Part shown: piece by piece, positions 8,220-17,066 of the stretch
Position numbering within the stretch: the first letter of the stretch is position 1
Layout of the letters: every line of letters begins with the position of its first letter
Assembly (NCBI GenBank): GCA_023666615.1
Contig: JAMPBQ010000003.1
Location: 24,521-88,520, forward strand
Reading direction: 5' to 3'
DNA: 64,000 nucleotides
Source: Clostridium sp.
GTDB lineage: Bacteria; Bacteroidota; Bacteroidia; Bacteroidales; Muribaculaceae
Position numbers and translations under genes: made by a program
Notes under the pieces: model-generated
The model's input: the letters and a program-made list of their open reading frames with translations, nothing else
Database searches by the model: none
What the model was told of the DNA's origin: nothing

Positions 8220-8873
8220 TCATCCCGGCAAGCTGGACAAAAAATCGTTGCTCCCATGCTTTATGAATTTTATCAGTTGGTTCAACATTGTTTTCTTTTT
8301 GGCGCCCCGGGCGCACTCCTCGATTATGGTAAGATCTAAATTCCGTAATTCATCCATGTCGAAACGAATGTCATCTTCAAGATAATTGCGTACGGATGTT
8401 TGGAATCTCAGATTCAGATTCGGAGTATAGACCATCAAATCACACAACGCCTTTTCGGGTGTTGCAATCATGAATGATGCTCCGTTCTCCTCTTTCATTG
8501 TCACCCCGACATTATAATAATCAGCCGGGACATGGATATAGTGGAATGTTCCGATGGCATTTTTATAATCACGAGCCACGCCTGTTGTCATGGATTGTAC
8601 CGAATACACTGCCTCCGGAATCAGTCCGTAGAAGCGCAGAGCTGTCTGCATCGATACGTATGATGGACCATAAATATGGTTGGCGAGCAGAAATGGCGAC
8701 AGTTCCATACGGCTCACCTTTGTACTCGTAACATATAACCCCTTTTTCAGTCGTATAATCTCCCCGTCGCGCTCCAACCGCCTTGCCTTCATAGCGAGAT
8801 TGACGCAATTAGGGAATACAGAACTCAAATCCTGCATTCTGAAAGGAGTATTTCTGAAATATTCAAGAATCAT
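8220..8873 (-). CDS. Type IV toxin-antitoxin AbiEi-family antitoxin (orphan)
   Basis: 217 residues. The N-terminal winged helix (MILEYFRNTPFRMQDLSSVF then RRLERDGEIIRLKKGLYV) and the C-terminal domain with PSYVSMQTALRFYGLIPEAV and the TPEKALCDLMVY motif are typical of AbiEi antitoxins, which repress their own promoter and neutralise the AbiEii nucleotidyltransferase toxin. The stop overlaps an ATG (ATGA), the usual coupling to the toxin gene, but that downstream frame ends after nine codons (MMKFQADKK) and no toxin follows. The antitoxin is therefore alone; it may survive as a repressor or as an anti-addiction gene. Confidence 0.82.
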   Translation of the reverse strand: MILEYFRNTPFRMQDLSSVFPNCVNLAMKARRLERDGEIIRLKKGLYVTSTKVSRMELSPFLLANHIYGPSYVSMQTALRFYGLIPEAVYSVQSMTTGVARDYKNAIGTFHYIHVPADYYNVGVTMKEENGASFMIATPEKALCDLMVYTPNLNLRFQTSVRNYLEDDIRFDMDELRNLDLTIIEECARGAKKKTMLNQLIKFIKHGSNDFLSSLPG

Positions 8874-8901
8874 GATGCAAATATAGTAAAAATATCAGCA
8901 C

Positions 8902-8924
8902 AAAATATCGTTTGGCGATATTTT
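8902..8924. promoter_or_regulatory. Palindrome upstream of abiEi (likely operator, or mnmE terminator)
   Basis: AAAATATCG (8902-8910) and CGATATTTT (8916-8924) form a perfect inverted repeat around TTTGG, 29 bp upstream of the AbiEi start codon. AbiEi proteins are known to autoregulate by binding inverted repeats in their promoter, which fits. The same sequence lies just past the mnmE stop on the same strand, so an AU-rich terminator hairpin is the alternative. A TATATTTG box at 8878-8885 is too close to the ATG to give a leader. Confidence 0.5.
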
Positions 8925-8939
8925 ATGCCTAAAAATTTA

Positions 8940-10361
8940 CTATTTGCCGATGCAGAAGCGGGAGAAGATGGAGGTGAGGATTTCGGGGGCGGTGATCTGG
9001 CCGAGGATGGAGGCGAGGTGGGTGAGGGCTAGGCGCAGGTCGATTGCGATTAGGTCGCCGCTGAGGTTTTGGTTTAGGCCTGTGATCACTTGGTCAAGCG
9101 CTTCGGAGGCTTGGGTTAGGGCCTGGTGGTGGCGCGCGTTTGTTACGAGTATGTCGCTGGTGTTTGTTGGCGCTTGCGTGGTAGCAGTCAGCGCCAGCAG
9201 TTTTTTTAGCTCGTCGATTCCTTGGCCTGTTTTTGCTGAGATTTGGCAGTATGGTTTATGTGTCTCCTGGCCTGTTTTGGCTGAGATTTTCCGGTAGTCC
9301 TTCGTCTCTGTGGCCTGGTTGTCTGAGATTTCGCTGCAGGGAGAAGCTGCGTCCGGGAGTGGGCAAATGTCGGCTTTGTTCCACACGCGGATGATGGCGG
9401 CTTGGGTTGGGGGAATTGATGGGGGGATGGGGTTGGCGCCGTCGGTGATGGCTATGATTATTAGGGCGTTTTCGGCTGCGCGCAGGCTTCGTTGTATGCC
9501 GAGGTTTTCTATGGTGTCTGATGTTTGGCGCAGGCCGGCGGTGTCCATTATGCGGAATGAGTATCCTCCGATCGCAAGGGTGTCCTCTACGATGTCGCGC
9601 GTGGTGCCGTGGATGTCTGATACTATGGCGCGGTCGTCGCCAAGGAGGGCGTTGAGCAGTGATGATTTTCCGGCGTTTGTTGCGCCTATGATTGCAACGG
9701 GGATGCCATTTTTTATGGCGGACCCTGCGCGAAATGAATTGGCCAGGCGGTCGATTTCTTCTTTTGTGCGGCCGGCAAGCTCGAGGAGCTTGGCGCGGGA
9801 GGCGAATTCCACGTCTTCTTCTGAGAAGTCAAGTTCAAGCTCCAGAAGCGAGGCGAGTTCAAGGAGTTGGGCGCGGAGGGAGTGGAGGCGAGAGGAGAAT
9901 TGGCCCCTCATTTGGCTGATGGCTATACGGTTGGCCTGCTTTGATTGGCTGGCTATGACGTCTGCCACAGCCTCGGCTTGCGCGAGGTCTATTTTCCCGT
10001 TGGCGAACGCTCGGCGGGTAAACTCGCCGGGCTGGGCGAGGCGAGCTCCGGCATTGATCAGGGAGTTGAGGATTTCACGCTGTACGTAGATTGAGCCGTG
10101 GGTTGAAAATTCTACGGTGTCTTCTCCCGTGAAAGAGGCGGGGGCCACGAAAACTGTGGCCACTGCCTGGTCAAACTCTTCGCCGTCAGAGTCAAGAACA
10201 GAACCGAAATGGGCGGTGCGAGGCTTGGACCTGGCAAGATCCAAGCCTTTCCAGATTGAGTTGGCTATCTCAATGGCTTTGGGCCCCGAAATGCGTGCGA
10301 TAGCAATGCCGCCCACGCCCGCGGGAGTGGATATTGCCGCTATAGTGTCGTTTTCAATCAT
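8940..10361 (-). CDS. mnmE: tRNA uridine-5-carboxymethylaminomethyl(34) synthesis GTPase MnmE
   Basis: 473 residues. It has the N-terminal folate-binding domain (TIAAISTPAGVGGIAIARIS), a helical domain, the inserted G domain with P-loop GATNAGKSSLLNALLG, switch element GTTRDIVED and DTAGLR, and the C-terminal CIGK with the conserved cysteine. With MnmG it makes the cmnm5 modification at wobble uridine 34 of certain tRNAs. It lies 9 bp downstream of the nuclease gene and probably shares its transcript with ruvC. Oddity: the region around the G5 SAK motif is expanded by a near-tandem 14-15-residue repeat present three times (9205-9331), a variable stretch in an otherwise standard protein. Confidence 0.96.
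   Translation of the reverse strand: MIENDTIAAISTPAGVGGIAIARISGPKAIEIANSIWKGLDLARSKPRTAHFGSVLDSDGEEFDQAVATVFVAPASFTGEDTVEFSTHGSIYVQREILNSLINAGARLAQPGEFTRRAFANGKIDLAQAEAVADVIASQSKQANRIAISQMRGQFSSRLHSLRAQLLELASLLELELDFSEEDVEFASRAKLLELAGRTKEEIDRLANSFRAGSAIKNGIPVAIIGATNAGKSSLLNALLGDDRAIVSDIHGTTRDIVEDTLAIGGYSFRIMDTAGLRQTSDTIENLGIQRSLRAAENALIIIAITDGANPIPPSIPPTQAAIIRVWNKADICPLPDAASPCSEISDNQATETKDYRKISAKTGQETHKPYCQISAKTGQGIDELKKLLALTATTQAPTNTSDILVTNARHHQALTQASEALDQVITGLNQNLSGDLIAIDLRLALTHLASILGQITAPEILTSIFSRFCIGK
9205..9331 (-). repeat. Intragenic repeat of 42-45 bp, three copies, in mnmE
   Basis: The mnmE reading frame contains three consecutive related units: EISDNQATETKDYR, KISAKTGQETHKPYC and QISAKTGQGIDELKK. 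At DNA level the shared block (ctgagatt with preceding ggcctg) recurs at 9236, 9281 and 9323, i.e. spacings of 45 and 42 bp, so the frame is kept. Only the last unit has the normal G5-motif context; the others are extra copies. Confidence 0.8.
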
Positions 10362-10370
10362 TGTCGGTGT

Positions 10371-11210
10371 CTAATGAAAATAAAACCATTCCCTTGTGTC
10401 GCTTTCTGCCTCTATCTTGTCCTCGATGTCGTCGGGGAGGGCGGAGAAAAAGTCCATGCTTGTAATGCGCTCAACCTCATCGACGGAAACGGCCGCTTTT
10501 TGGAAACCGCCCTTCACGCTGGAGTTTGGCATTATGAATCCGATGGCCCTCGGGGGATTGGCGTATGGGGCAAGAATGACTTTGAAAAATCTTTCGGGCA
10601 CAGTGACCTGATTGGGGCCAATCTTGCGTATGATTTTATCGGTAAGAATTGGACCGCAGACGATAATGAGGGCGCTGTCGCGCACAGCCCATGTGCGGCA
10701 GGATTCTTCGAGGGATTTCCACGCGCCATTGTTAAGGGCATGGGCCTGCGGGCACATGTTGGTGAGCAGAAAACAGTCGCGCATGGCTTGCACGCTCCAT
10801 TTCATGTCGCCGGCGGGGCACATGTGGCCGCGGTCATATCCGGAATTTTTATAGTCCTCGAGCGCTGAGCATTGGTCGACTGTGACGTCAGGGTTGAATC
10901 CGGCGTCATTGCGCGAGGCCTGTTGGGCGCGCGCCTCATCGGCGGTGAGTTCCCAAGAGGCGAAGTTTGGCACCCTGTGTTCAGGATTGAACGATACGTC
11001 AAAACCTTCGTATTCTTTGAATATCGAGGGGATATCACCGGGGATTTTCACGGCCATTAGCTCCTTGGCGGCGGCATATTCAGGCGAGGGCTTATGGGTT
11101 ATCTCACGTTCCGGGCCGCACGCGCTCCATAGCGCAAGGATAATCATGGATATGAAGAAGATGTATCCAATGTTGCGGGCAAGGGAGGATTTCTTTTTCC
11201 TTTTGGGCAT
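10371..11210 (-). CDS. DNA/RNA non-specific endonuclease (NUC1/EndA family), membrane-anchored
   Basis: 279 residues. After a basic N-terminus (MPKRKKKSSLARN) comes one hydrophobic segment (IGYIFFISMIILALW) that ends in SACG, either a signal anchor or an atypical lipobox. The catalytic beta-beta-alpha-metal motif reads YDRGHMCPAGDMK, with the His of DRGH as the general base, and the downstream NMCPQ..LNNGAWKSLE segment holds the metal-binding Asn. Such enzymes cleave nucleic acids without strong sequence preference, here outside the cytoplasm, perhaps for nucleotide scavenging. It lies between ruvC and mnmE, all on one strand with short gaps. Confidence 0.88.
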   Translation of the reverse strand: MPKRKKKSSLARNIGYIFFISMIILALWSACGPEREITHKPSPEYAAAKELMAVKIPGDIPSIFKEYEGFDVSFNPEHRVPNFASWELTADEARAQQASRNDAGFNPDVTVDQCSALEDYKNSGYDRGHMCPAGDMKWSVQAMRDCFLLTNMCPQAHALNNGAWKSLEESCRTWAVRDSALIIVCGPILTDKIIRKIGPNQVTVPERFFKVILAPYANPPRAIGFIMPNSSVKGGFQKAAVSVDEVERITSMDFFSALPDDIEDKIEAESDTREWFYFH

Positions 11211-11261
11211 ATTCTTTTTTGCGTTAAGGGCGTTAATGGGGAAAAGGATTTTAGGGCCTTA

Positions 11262-11837
11262 TTAGATTATCTTATCAGGATTTTTGGCGATGAATTCTTT
11301 CCAGGATTTGTATCCTTTCTGCACGGCGGGCTTTTGCGATTCGTAGAAATGGCATAGTGCCGCGGCCAAGGCGTCGGTGGCGTCAAGCTCGGGGAGGATG
11401 TTTTCGCGGGGAATCGCAAGGATGCGCCGCAGCATTTCCTGCACTTGCTCCTTTGAGGCGGCGCCTTGGCCTGTAATGGCTTGCTTTATTTTCCTTGGCT
11501 CGTACTCAGTAATGGGCACTTGGCGGGCCAGGGCGGCCGCCATGGCCACGCCTTGCGCGCGGCCAAGCTTGAGCATCGACTGCACGTTTTTTCCGAAGAA
11601 TGGAGCCTCTATGGCCATTTCGTCGGGCAGATATTGTTCCACCAGCGAGAGCACGCGCTCATAGATCCGCGCTAGGCGCAGATAGTGGCTTTCGAATTTG
11701 TCGAGCTTGATCACGCCCATTGCAATCATGGAGGGCTTTTTTGCGCGGACGCCCAAGATGCCGTAGCCCATTACGTTGGTGCCGGGGTCGATGCCTATTA
11801 TGATTTTGTCCCATTCGGGGAGCTTGGCGTCGTTCAT
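11262..11837 (-). CDS. ruvC: Crossover junction endodeoxyribonuclease RuvC
   Basis: 191 residues from the ATG at 11837, which overlaps the stop of the DUF4286 gene (ATGA); a longer in-frame start exists but would run into that gene. The RNase H-fold active site shows [14 protein letters not shown] (first Asp), [20 protein letters not shown] (Glu and the base-flipping Phe region) and the C-terminal [11 protein letters not shown] with the last catalytic Asp pair. It resolves Holliday junctions together with RuvAB, which are not in the window. The overlap indicates co-translation with the DUF4286 protein. Confidence 0.96.
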   Translation of the reverse strand: MNDAKLPEWDKIIIGIDPGTNVMGYGILGVRAKKPSMIAMGVIKLDKFESHYLRLARIYERVLSLVEQYLPDEMAIEAPFFGKNVQSMLKLGRAQGVAMAAALARQVPITEYEPRKIKQAITGQGAASKEQVQEMLRRILAIPRENILPELDATDALAAALCHFYESQKPAVQKGYKSWKEFIAKNPDKII

Positions 11838-12121
11838 TCTACGGTCTCCAGGTAAGTGCAGAACGATAGGGCTTTTTCGCCCCACAATTTGACGATGCTA
11901 TGCCGCAGCGGCGCGCCAAGGCGCTCATCCCAGTCTCGGGCTTGGCCCATATCGGGAAAAGAGAGATGCAGGGCATAGGCGCCCTCGCCTTCATTGGCGA
12001 GGACACGCGCCAGCATCCCCGCCTTTTGGGGGGCGCTGGCCGCGTATGTGTTTCTTATCCATTCAAGCGCGGCGTCGGCGATTGATGGGTCAAGGACGAA
12101 TGTGGTATTTATGATAATCAT
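11834..12121 (-). CDS. DUF4286 family protein
   Basis: 95 residues, small and soluble. It opens with [20 protein letters not shown] and carries a central [14 protein letters not shown]; this size and pattern match the DUF4286 family of Bacteroidota, which has a ferredoxin-like fold. The family is regularly found next to ruvC, as here, with overlapping stop and start codons. No biochemical role is known; the constant neighbourhood suggests a link to DNA repair or simple co-expression. Confidence 0.82.
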   Translation of the reverse strand: MIIINTTFVLDPSIADAALEWIRNTYAASAPQKAGMLARVLANEGEGAYALHLSFPDMGQARDWDERLGAPLRHSIVKLWGEKALSFCTYLETVE

Positions 12122-12136
12122 TTTTCAGAGACTGTT

Positions 12137-12892
12137 TTATTGTCGATTCGGGGCGGACGAACGCCGCTTTAGATATCGCGGGATGAAAGCAAGGTGTCGA
12201 CAAATCGTGGGTATTGTGCCATAATACTTGCACATTATGCCGAACCGCTCGATTAGGGATTTTTTGTGGTTGCTTGTGGTTACGCCCTCGCTGAGGTAGT
12301 CGATGAGGACATCGCCAACGTAGACGTTGTGGCGAGAGTGCTGCAGGCAAATGATCATCCATTCATAGTCGGCGGAAAACAGGTAATTTACGTTGAAATA
12401 TCCTGTGATCCTGCGGAGCACGGCGCAAGCCTGGTGGCACACCACCATGCCGCGCTTGAAGCTGTCGAGGGTTAGATGCGCCGGCGCGGTTAGATGCCGC
12501 GGCCCGAGGAAAGCCCCGCTGTCATCCACAATGTCAGTCTGGCCATACACGATGCCCGGATAATCATTTGCCATTATTGCGTCGGCCATCTTTTGCAGGG
12601 TGTCGCGGGAGTGGAACTTGTCGCCGGCGTTCAGGAAAATCACATAGTCGCCCTTGGCTACGTCCAGGCCATTGTTCATGCCGTAGTACACGCCATTGTC
12701 CTTCTTTGAAAAGATGCGCATTTTTTCATTGCCGGCCGCGGCGGCCAGCTTCAGCGTATCGTCGGAGGAGGCGCCGTCCATTATAATGTGCTCATACAGA
12801 TCGCAGGTCTGGGAGGCAACGCTCCTTACGGTGCGCTCTATCGTATGGGCGGCATTGAATGTGACGGTGATGATCGAAAAAAGAGGAGTCAT
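12137..12892 (-). CDS. Family 2 glycosyltransferase (WcaA-like)
   Basis: 251 residues with the GT-A signature in order: FSIITVTFNAAHTIERTV, the nucleotide-sugar Asp region IIMDGASSDDT, KDNGVYYGMNNGLDVAKGDY and the LNAGDKF position replacing the usual DxD/DSDD. This last variant is common in one GT2 subgroup that builds O-chains or exopolysaccharides. It has no membrane segments. Its ATG overlaps by one base the stop of the 1371-residue gene (TGATG), so translation is coupled, an odd pairing for a sugar transferase. It lies far from both polysaccharide loci. The acceptor is unknown. Confidence 0.88.
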   Translation of the reverse strand: MTPLFSIITVTFNAAHTIERTVRSVASQTCDLYEHIIMDGASSDDTLKLAAAAGNEKMRIFSKKDNGVYYGMNNGLDVAKGDYVIFLNAGDKFHSRDTLQKMADAIMANDYPGIVYGQTDIVDDSGAFLGPRHLTAPAHLTLDSFKRGMVVCHQACAVLRRITGYFNVNYLFSADYEWMIICLQHSRHNVYVGDVLIDYLSEGVTTSNHKKSLIERFGIMCKYYGTIPTICRHLAFIPRYLKRRSSAPNRQ

Positions 12893-15800
12893 CAGATTTT
12901 AAATTTGCGGTAGAAGTCCTTGGCGGCTGAATCCGCGGTCACTTTTCCGGAAATTCCGCTTTTGGCCATTTGGCCTACTTGGGAACGTCGCAAGTTTGTG
13001 CTCTTGATGTCGTCGAACTCTCTCATCCGTGATGCCGGCACGATGTCGTAGAGCCAAGTCTTGCATTCGGCCTCAAGCAGGCGCGAAGGGGCGGACCCCA
13101 TTGAGCCGGCCACGATAGTGTCCACCGGAGTGACTCTTTCAAAAATCGAACCCTTGGAATTTGAATGCAGGCTGTATAGGCCGTCGCCGTCATGAATCGG
13201 GCACGCGAACACAAGCTTTTTGTCGGCATTGTGGGCGTGGCGCACATTGCGTTTCTTCTTGGATATTTCGCGAAGCGGCACCTTCAGGGCGCTCTCATCG
13301 TCATACACGAGAAGGAGCGTTTGGTCGGCTTCATCATCGGTGACGGTGAGGGCTATGCGGTCATTTTCCTCATCTATGCTCCATTCGTCATCGGTGACTA
13401 TGTATTCATGGTCATCCACAAAGCGAATGTAGAAATTGGGAGTGACGAAATGTTCGGTGCCAAAGTCGTGGAGCACGTTTTTCCTTATGCGTGAGGTGGC
13501 CACTTTGTCGCTGCCGAGGTTCAAAAGGAGACTGGCCTCATTGGCGGTTGTTTCCTCATTGGCGGATGATTTAGCGGTGGATTGGAGATCTTTTTGCGCC
13601 TTGGCGGCCGTCGGGATTGCAGGCATGGACAGCTTGTTTTCCCTCGGTGTCTCCCTGTTGGCCTCGATTTCGCGGTTGTACATGGCGTTTCTGTCGGCGC
13701 GGAATATTTCTATTTCCTTCGGGTCGAGCAGGGGTTTGGTGTTGTTGCCATGGCGCACATAGATTACGTCATTGAGGGTAACTACCCTTGGGCAAGGCTT
13801 AACCTTGACGTAAATCACCGACTTTGACGCCTCGTCATCGACAAATGCTTTCGCGAATTCGCCGGCAAGGCTGCCGAGGTTAAAGGCCTTATCGATGAGA
13901 TTTTGGAGGTGATTCACCATATTATCGACATTTTTGATTTTTCGTCGATACATATTGTTGCGCTCCGAATTGTCAAGCTTATAGAACTTGAAGTCTTCCT
14001 CCAGTCCGCGCTCATAGTGGTCATCGCTTACGCCTATGTACAGTGTGCCGCCGGTGGTGTTCATAAAGCTGGAGATTATGTGGAGAATCTCATGCTCCTG
14101 CTTGTCAGGGTCGGCCATTGATATGCCGCTCTTTCCTTTTTGCGCCGGATAAACGAGGCTGCTCTTAAACTCAATGAATTGGGATTCAGACCCGTAATAT
14201 TTTAGGTTGCGCGCCTCGCTGTAGACGTTGAGGGCCTTTGCTATTGAATCTTTTATGGCTGCGGCGGCAGGGTTGTCGAAGCTAATGTCGTACAGAAGAT
14301 TGTGGGATAGCGTCATTTGGGCCAGCTCCTTGTCGGATGCCGAGGCGTTTGCGCTGGATGTGATTTGCCACAGCCATTCGTTTTCATCGCTGTGGCCAAG
14401 GCAAGCTACGATGCGCAGCTTGGTGGCCATGCGTTCAATTAGGGCGTTTCCGGGAGCAAGGGCCTTCACGCGCTCAATGTCGTCGATGAATATCTGCCGA
14501 TCTTTGTCGTACTGCTGCTGCAGAAGAAGGATGCTCTTGTGGGCGCGAAGGGCATTGACCAGCTGCTGGTCGCCGATGGCGCGCGCCAAGATGTTGGCGA
14601 AGCTAAGGTAGTCGTAGGCCTGAATGAGGCTTTCGTTGGTTGTAACCGCCTTGTAGTGCAGTATCTCCACAATCTCCCTGACGTCTGACTTTGACATAAG
14701 GTCAAGATCGTCCTTTCCAAGGTCTATCGTGTCTTTGTCATCGTTTACGGCGATGTATTGCAAGAGATTGTGCAGTGCATTGGCGTTGTTGATGAATTTC
14801 CCGTCGATGGGGCCTTCCTCAATCACTGCATGCACGGCGTCGTTGTTGAAATCCGTCACGCTCACCAGAAGCACTGTGCCCGGTCGGAAAGGCATTTCAT
14901 CGTCGGGGTATTTGTTGACAAAGAGTCCGAATCCTTTTTCAGAAATGGCGCTGTAGCTATGGCCGTTATCCTTCGTTACCACACAATAGCACTTGTCGCC
15001 GCTCCACGTAAGGTCTCTGTATGCGCCGCGGGTCGCGTCTAGGAGAGAGAACTCAACCGTGTCGTTGTAATCAATGTCTATGACGGTGGCGTTCAGCTGC
15101 AGGGGCTCGCCTTGATTATTGCGGAAAACGCCCGTTGTGACGTTGTGGAGGGTATAGGCCACAATCTCCTCTGCGCGTATGATGCCCTCCTTGTCGAGGA
15201 AATGGTCGTCAACCACCTTGCAGTGGAACGCTTCAGGGCGGGATGGGTCCGTGGAAGAGGGAATGACTCTGTCAATCTCTATTTTCACTATGTCGTCGAT
15301 ATCGGCGTTGCGCTTCACTATGCCGAAGGTGTCTGACTTGGGGCGAGCTTCAAACAGTTTGTCCTCCACTTCGCTCCAAAAGTCGGAGTGGCCTTCAAGC
15401 GACTTCATCTTCTGCCTGTTGATAGGGTGGGGAATGTCAACCTCCACCTGCGCATTCATCCAGGGCATCATATTGTTGGGGATTTGCTTGTCGCCGTTTT
15501 GACCAATGCGGCGCAGAGTAAGTCCGGCGTCGCTTATCTCGAATTCCACTGTGCCGGCCTCGAAGAATTTAGGCTCGGCCGGGAGTGTGGCATTTTTGGG
15601 CGGGTCGACTGTGGCGCGCGTCATCATCATCGTCGGCTCCTTAATGTCAGACCATGTGAAATCTGTAGGGAGCTTCACGTTCATCAGCGACATGAGCGAT
15701 TTCGTAAGGAGCGTTTCGGCCTTTGCGCGCCGCAGCAAGGACAGGCAGCGGAAGAAGAAGGACATATTGAGCCTCAAGTCGATGTGGTCCTCTGGCAGGG

Positions 15801-17007
15801 CGAGGGACTGCTGGATGGCGATGGCGGTGAGCATGCGCTCGATCATCTCATTGTCGGATGATGTCTCCGGGGTAAGGAAATGGTCGATTTGCTCGCGAGT
15901 ATCGGATATGTAAATTTCCAGTTGGTCAACGAATGCGCGCCTGAACGGCTCAGCCTTCCATGTGTCCTGGTACCACCCCATTAGCGTGTCAAATATGCTG
16001 CCAAGGCTGGAGTTTACGAGCTCGGGGGTAAGTCGGAAAAGAATCATGAGGATTGCAAACTGTTCCTCGGGGTGGAATATGTATCCTGATACCTTTAGGT
16101 GGCGGAGCAGGTCGTTGATAAAGGCCTTTTGGTTGTGGTTGCGTATAATGTTGAGCGTCTTTATATAGACGTCTATTTGCTCAATGTCGTTTGTGAGCTC
16201 AGTCTGCATATCCGTGCGCTCATCGCCCTTGATGTTGCGCAGGAAATCGCTGCCCTGCAGAAGGTGCAAAAGGAGGCGCTTGTAGCCGTCAAGAATCCTT
16301 CCTGCCTGGTCAAGATTGTTCCGGCCTTCAACGAACTCGCTGAACCATTTTGGCAAGAGCGTCTTGATCGCCCTTGAAGCTGTTATAATCCAGGAAGGGA
16401 GCCCGCGGTCGAGTTCTTCAATGGCTTCCGCAAGCTCCGGAATATTTCTCAGCTCTTGCTCTATAATTCCGAGGGTGTACCTTGATACGCCTAATATGGA
16501 AGTGAGGTCGAGCATCTTCTGCATCCTCAGCTGAGTGTCGGCGCTGCTGCGCCTTAGGGCGTAAACGTTTTGGTCCAGGAGTTCAAAGCGGCATTTGATG
16601 GTTTGGCCGATGGCAAGCTTCGCGTTGGGCTCTGTCAGGCGGAATTGCAGGCCGTTTTCATCGGCAAGGCGATAAAACTTCACTTCGTCAGTGGGCTTGG
16701 CCACTACCTTGAAGTCAAACTCTTGTCCTTTGGAGAATCCGTCTGCGTAAAACTCGCTCACGTACCTTGGCATGTTGTGGCCGATAACCTCGTCAGGGCC
16801 ATTATATCCCTTGATTCTGCAATTGAGGGTGTCTGGAAGAGGTTGCCCTTTTTGGAAAGGCATTTTGTTGAGGTGAACTTCACCGTGGGGGGTTATGACT
16901 CTGAAAAAAGGCTCATCGTCGCCGTACTCCTTGTTGATTGGAAAATCCTTAAAAATAGGTTTTTTCTCTGGCACAAACATAGGTAAAAATATTTGATGGT
17001 TTGACAT
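12892..17007 (-). CDS. Very large AlbA_2 (Schlafen-type) domain protein of unknown function
   Basis: 1371 residues. Residues about 938-1095 form an AlbA_2 domain: QFIEFKSSLVYP, then ILHIISSFMNTTGGTLYIGV and DVIYVRHGNNTKPL, the pattern of putative nucleic-acid-binding Schlafen-like modules. Ahead of it lie short beta-rich stretches that look like OB or cold-shock folds (about 20-150 and 600-760, e.g. RPGTVLLVSVTDFNNDAV), separated by a long helical region. The C-terminus (YDIVPASRMREFDDIKSTNL) is charged. No ATPase, nuclease or transmembrane motif is obvious. It has its own promoter (17036-17066) and is coupled to the downstream glycosyltransferase. A role in RNA metabolism, regulation or defence is possible but unproven. 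Confidence 0.8.
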   Translation of the reverse strand: MSNHQIFLPMFVPEKKPIFKDFPINKEYGDDEPFFRVITPHGEVHLNKMPFQKGQPLPDTLNCRIKGYNGPDEVIGHNMPRYVSEFYADGFSKGQEFDFKVVAKPTDEVKFYRLADENGLQFRLTEPNAKLAIGQTIKCRFELLDQNVYALRRSSADTQLRMQKMLDLTSILGVSRYTLGIIEQELRNIPELAEAIEELDRGLPSWIITASRAIKTLLPKWFSEFVEGRNNLDQAGRILDGYKRLLLHLLQGSDFLRNIKGDERTDMQTELTNDIEQIDVYIKTLNIIRNHNQKAFINDLLRHLKVSGYIFHPEEQFAILMILFRLTPELVNSSLGSIFDTLMGWYQDTWKAEPFRRAFVDQLEIYISDTREQIDHFLTPETSSDNEMIERMLTAIAIQQSLALPEDHIDLRLNMSFFFRCLSLLRRAKAETLLTKSLMSLMNVKLPTDFTWSDIKEPTMMMTRATVDPPKNATLPAEPKFFEAGTVEFEISDAGLTLRRIGQNGDKQIPNNMMPWMNAQVEVDIPHPINRQKMKSLEGHSDFWSEVEDKLFEARPKSDTFGIVKRNADIDDIVKIEIDRVIPSSTDPSRPEAFHCKVVDDHFLDKEGIIRAEEIVAYTLHNVTTGVFRNNQGEPLQLNATVIDIDYNDTVEFSLLDATRGAYRDLTWSGDKCYCVVTKDNGHSYSAISEKGFGLFVNKYPDDEMPFRPGTVLLVSVTDFNNDAVHAVIEEGPIDGKFINNANALHNLLQYIAVNDDKDTIDLGKDDLDLMSKSDVREIVEILHYKAVTTNESLIQAYDYLSFANILARAIGDQQLVNALRAHKSILLLQQQYDKDRQIFIDDIERVKALAPGNALIERMATKLRIVACLGHSDENEWLWQITSSANASASDKELAQMTLSHNLLYDISFDNPAAAAIKDSIAKALNVYSEARNLKYYGSESQFIEFKSSLVYPAQKGKSGISMADPDKQEHEILHIISSFMNTTGGTLYIGVSDDHYERGLEEDFKFYKLDNSERNNMYRRKIKNVDNMVNHLQNLIDKAFNLGSLAGEFAKAFVDDEASKSVIYVKVKPCPRVVTLNDVIYVRHGNNTKPLLDPKEIEIFRADRNAMYNREIEANRETPRENKLSMPAIPTAAKAQKDLQSTAKSSANEETTANEASLLLNLGSDKVATSRIRKNVLHDFGTEHFVTPNFYIRFVDDHEYIVTDDEWSIDEENDRIALTVTDDEADQTLLLVYDDESALKVPLREISKKKRNVRHAHNADKKLVFACPIHDGDGLYSLHSNSKGSIFERVTPVDTIVAGSMGSAPSRLLEAECKTWLYDIVPASRMREFDDIKSTNLRRSQVGQMAKSGISGKVTADSAAKDFYRKFKI

Positions 17008-17035
17008 TATATGTGCGCCGCGCGCACTGACAATG

Positions 17036-17066
17036 CAAAATTACGGAAAAATGCGCAAATTTACAA
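17036..17066 (-). promoter_or_regulatory. Promoter of the AlbA_2 gene
   Basis: On the minus strand TTG (17066-17064), a 20-bp spacer and TAATTTTG (17043-17036) fit the Bacteroidota promoter pattern. It gives a leader of about 20-25 nt before the ATG at 17007. The -33 part touches the stop codon of the glycerate kinase gene. Confidence 0.65.

Noticed and set aside
9310-10089. 259-codon open frame on the plus strand
   Set aside because: It is antisense to mnmE, rich in Arg/Ser/Trp as expected for a shadow frame, and has no family pattern.
12137-12892. Assigning this glycosyltransferase to one of the two polysaccharide loci
   Set aside because: It is thousands of bases from either locus and coupled to the AlbA_2 gene, so a shared pathway cannot be supported.
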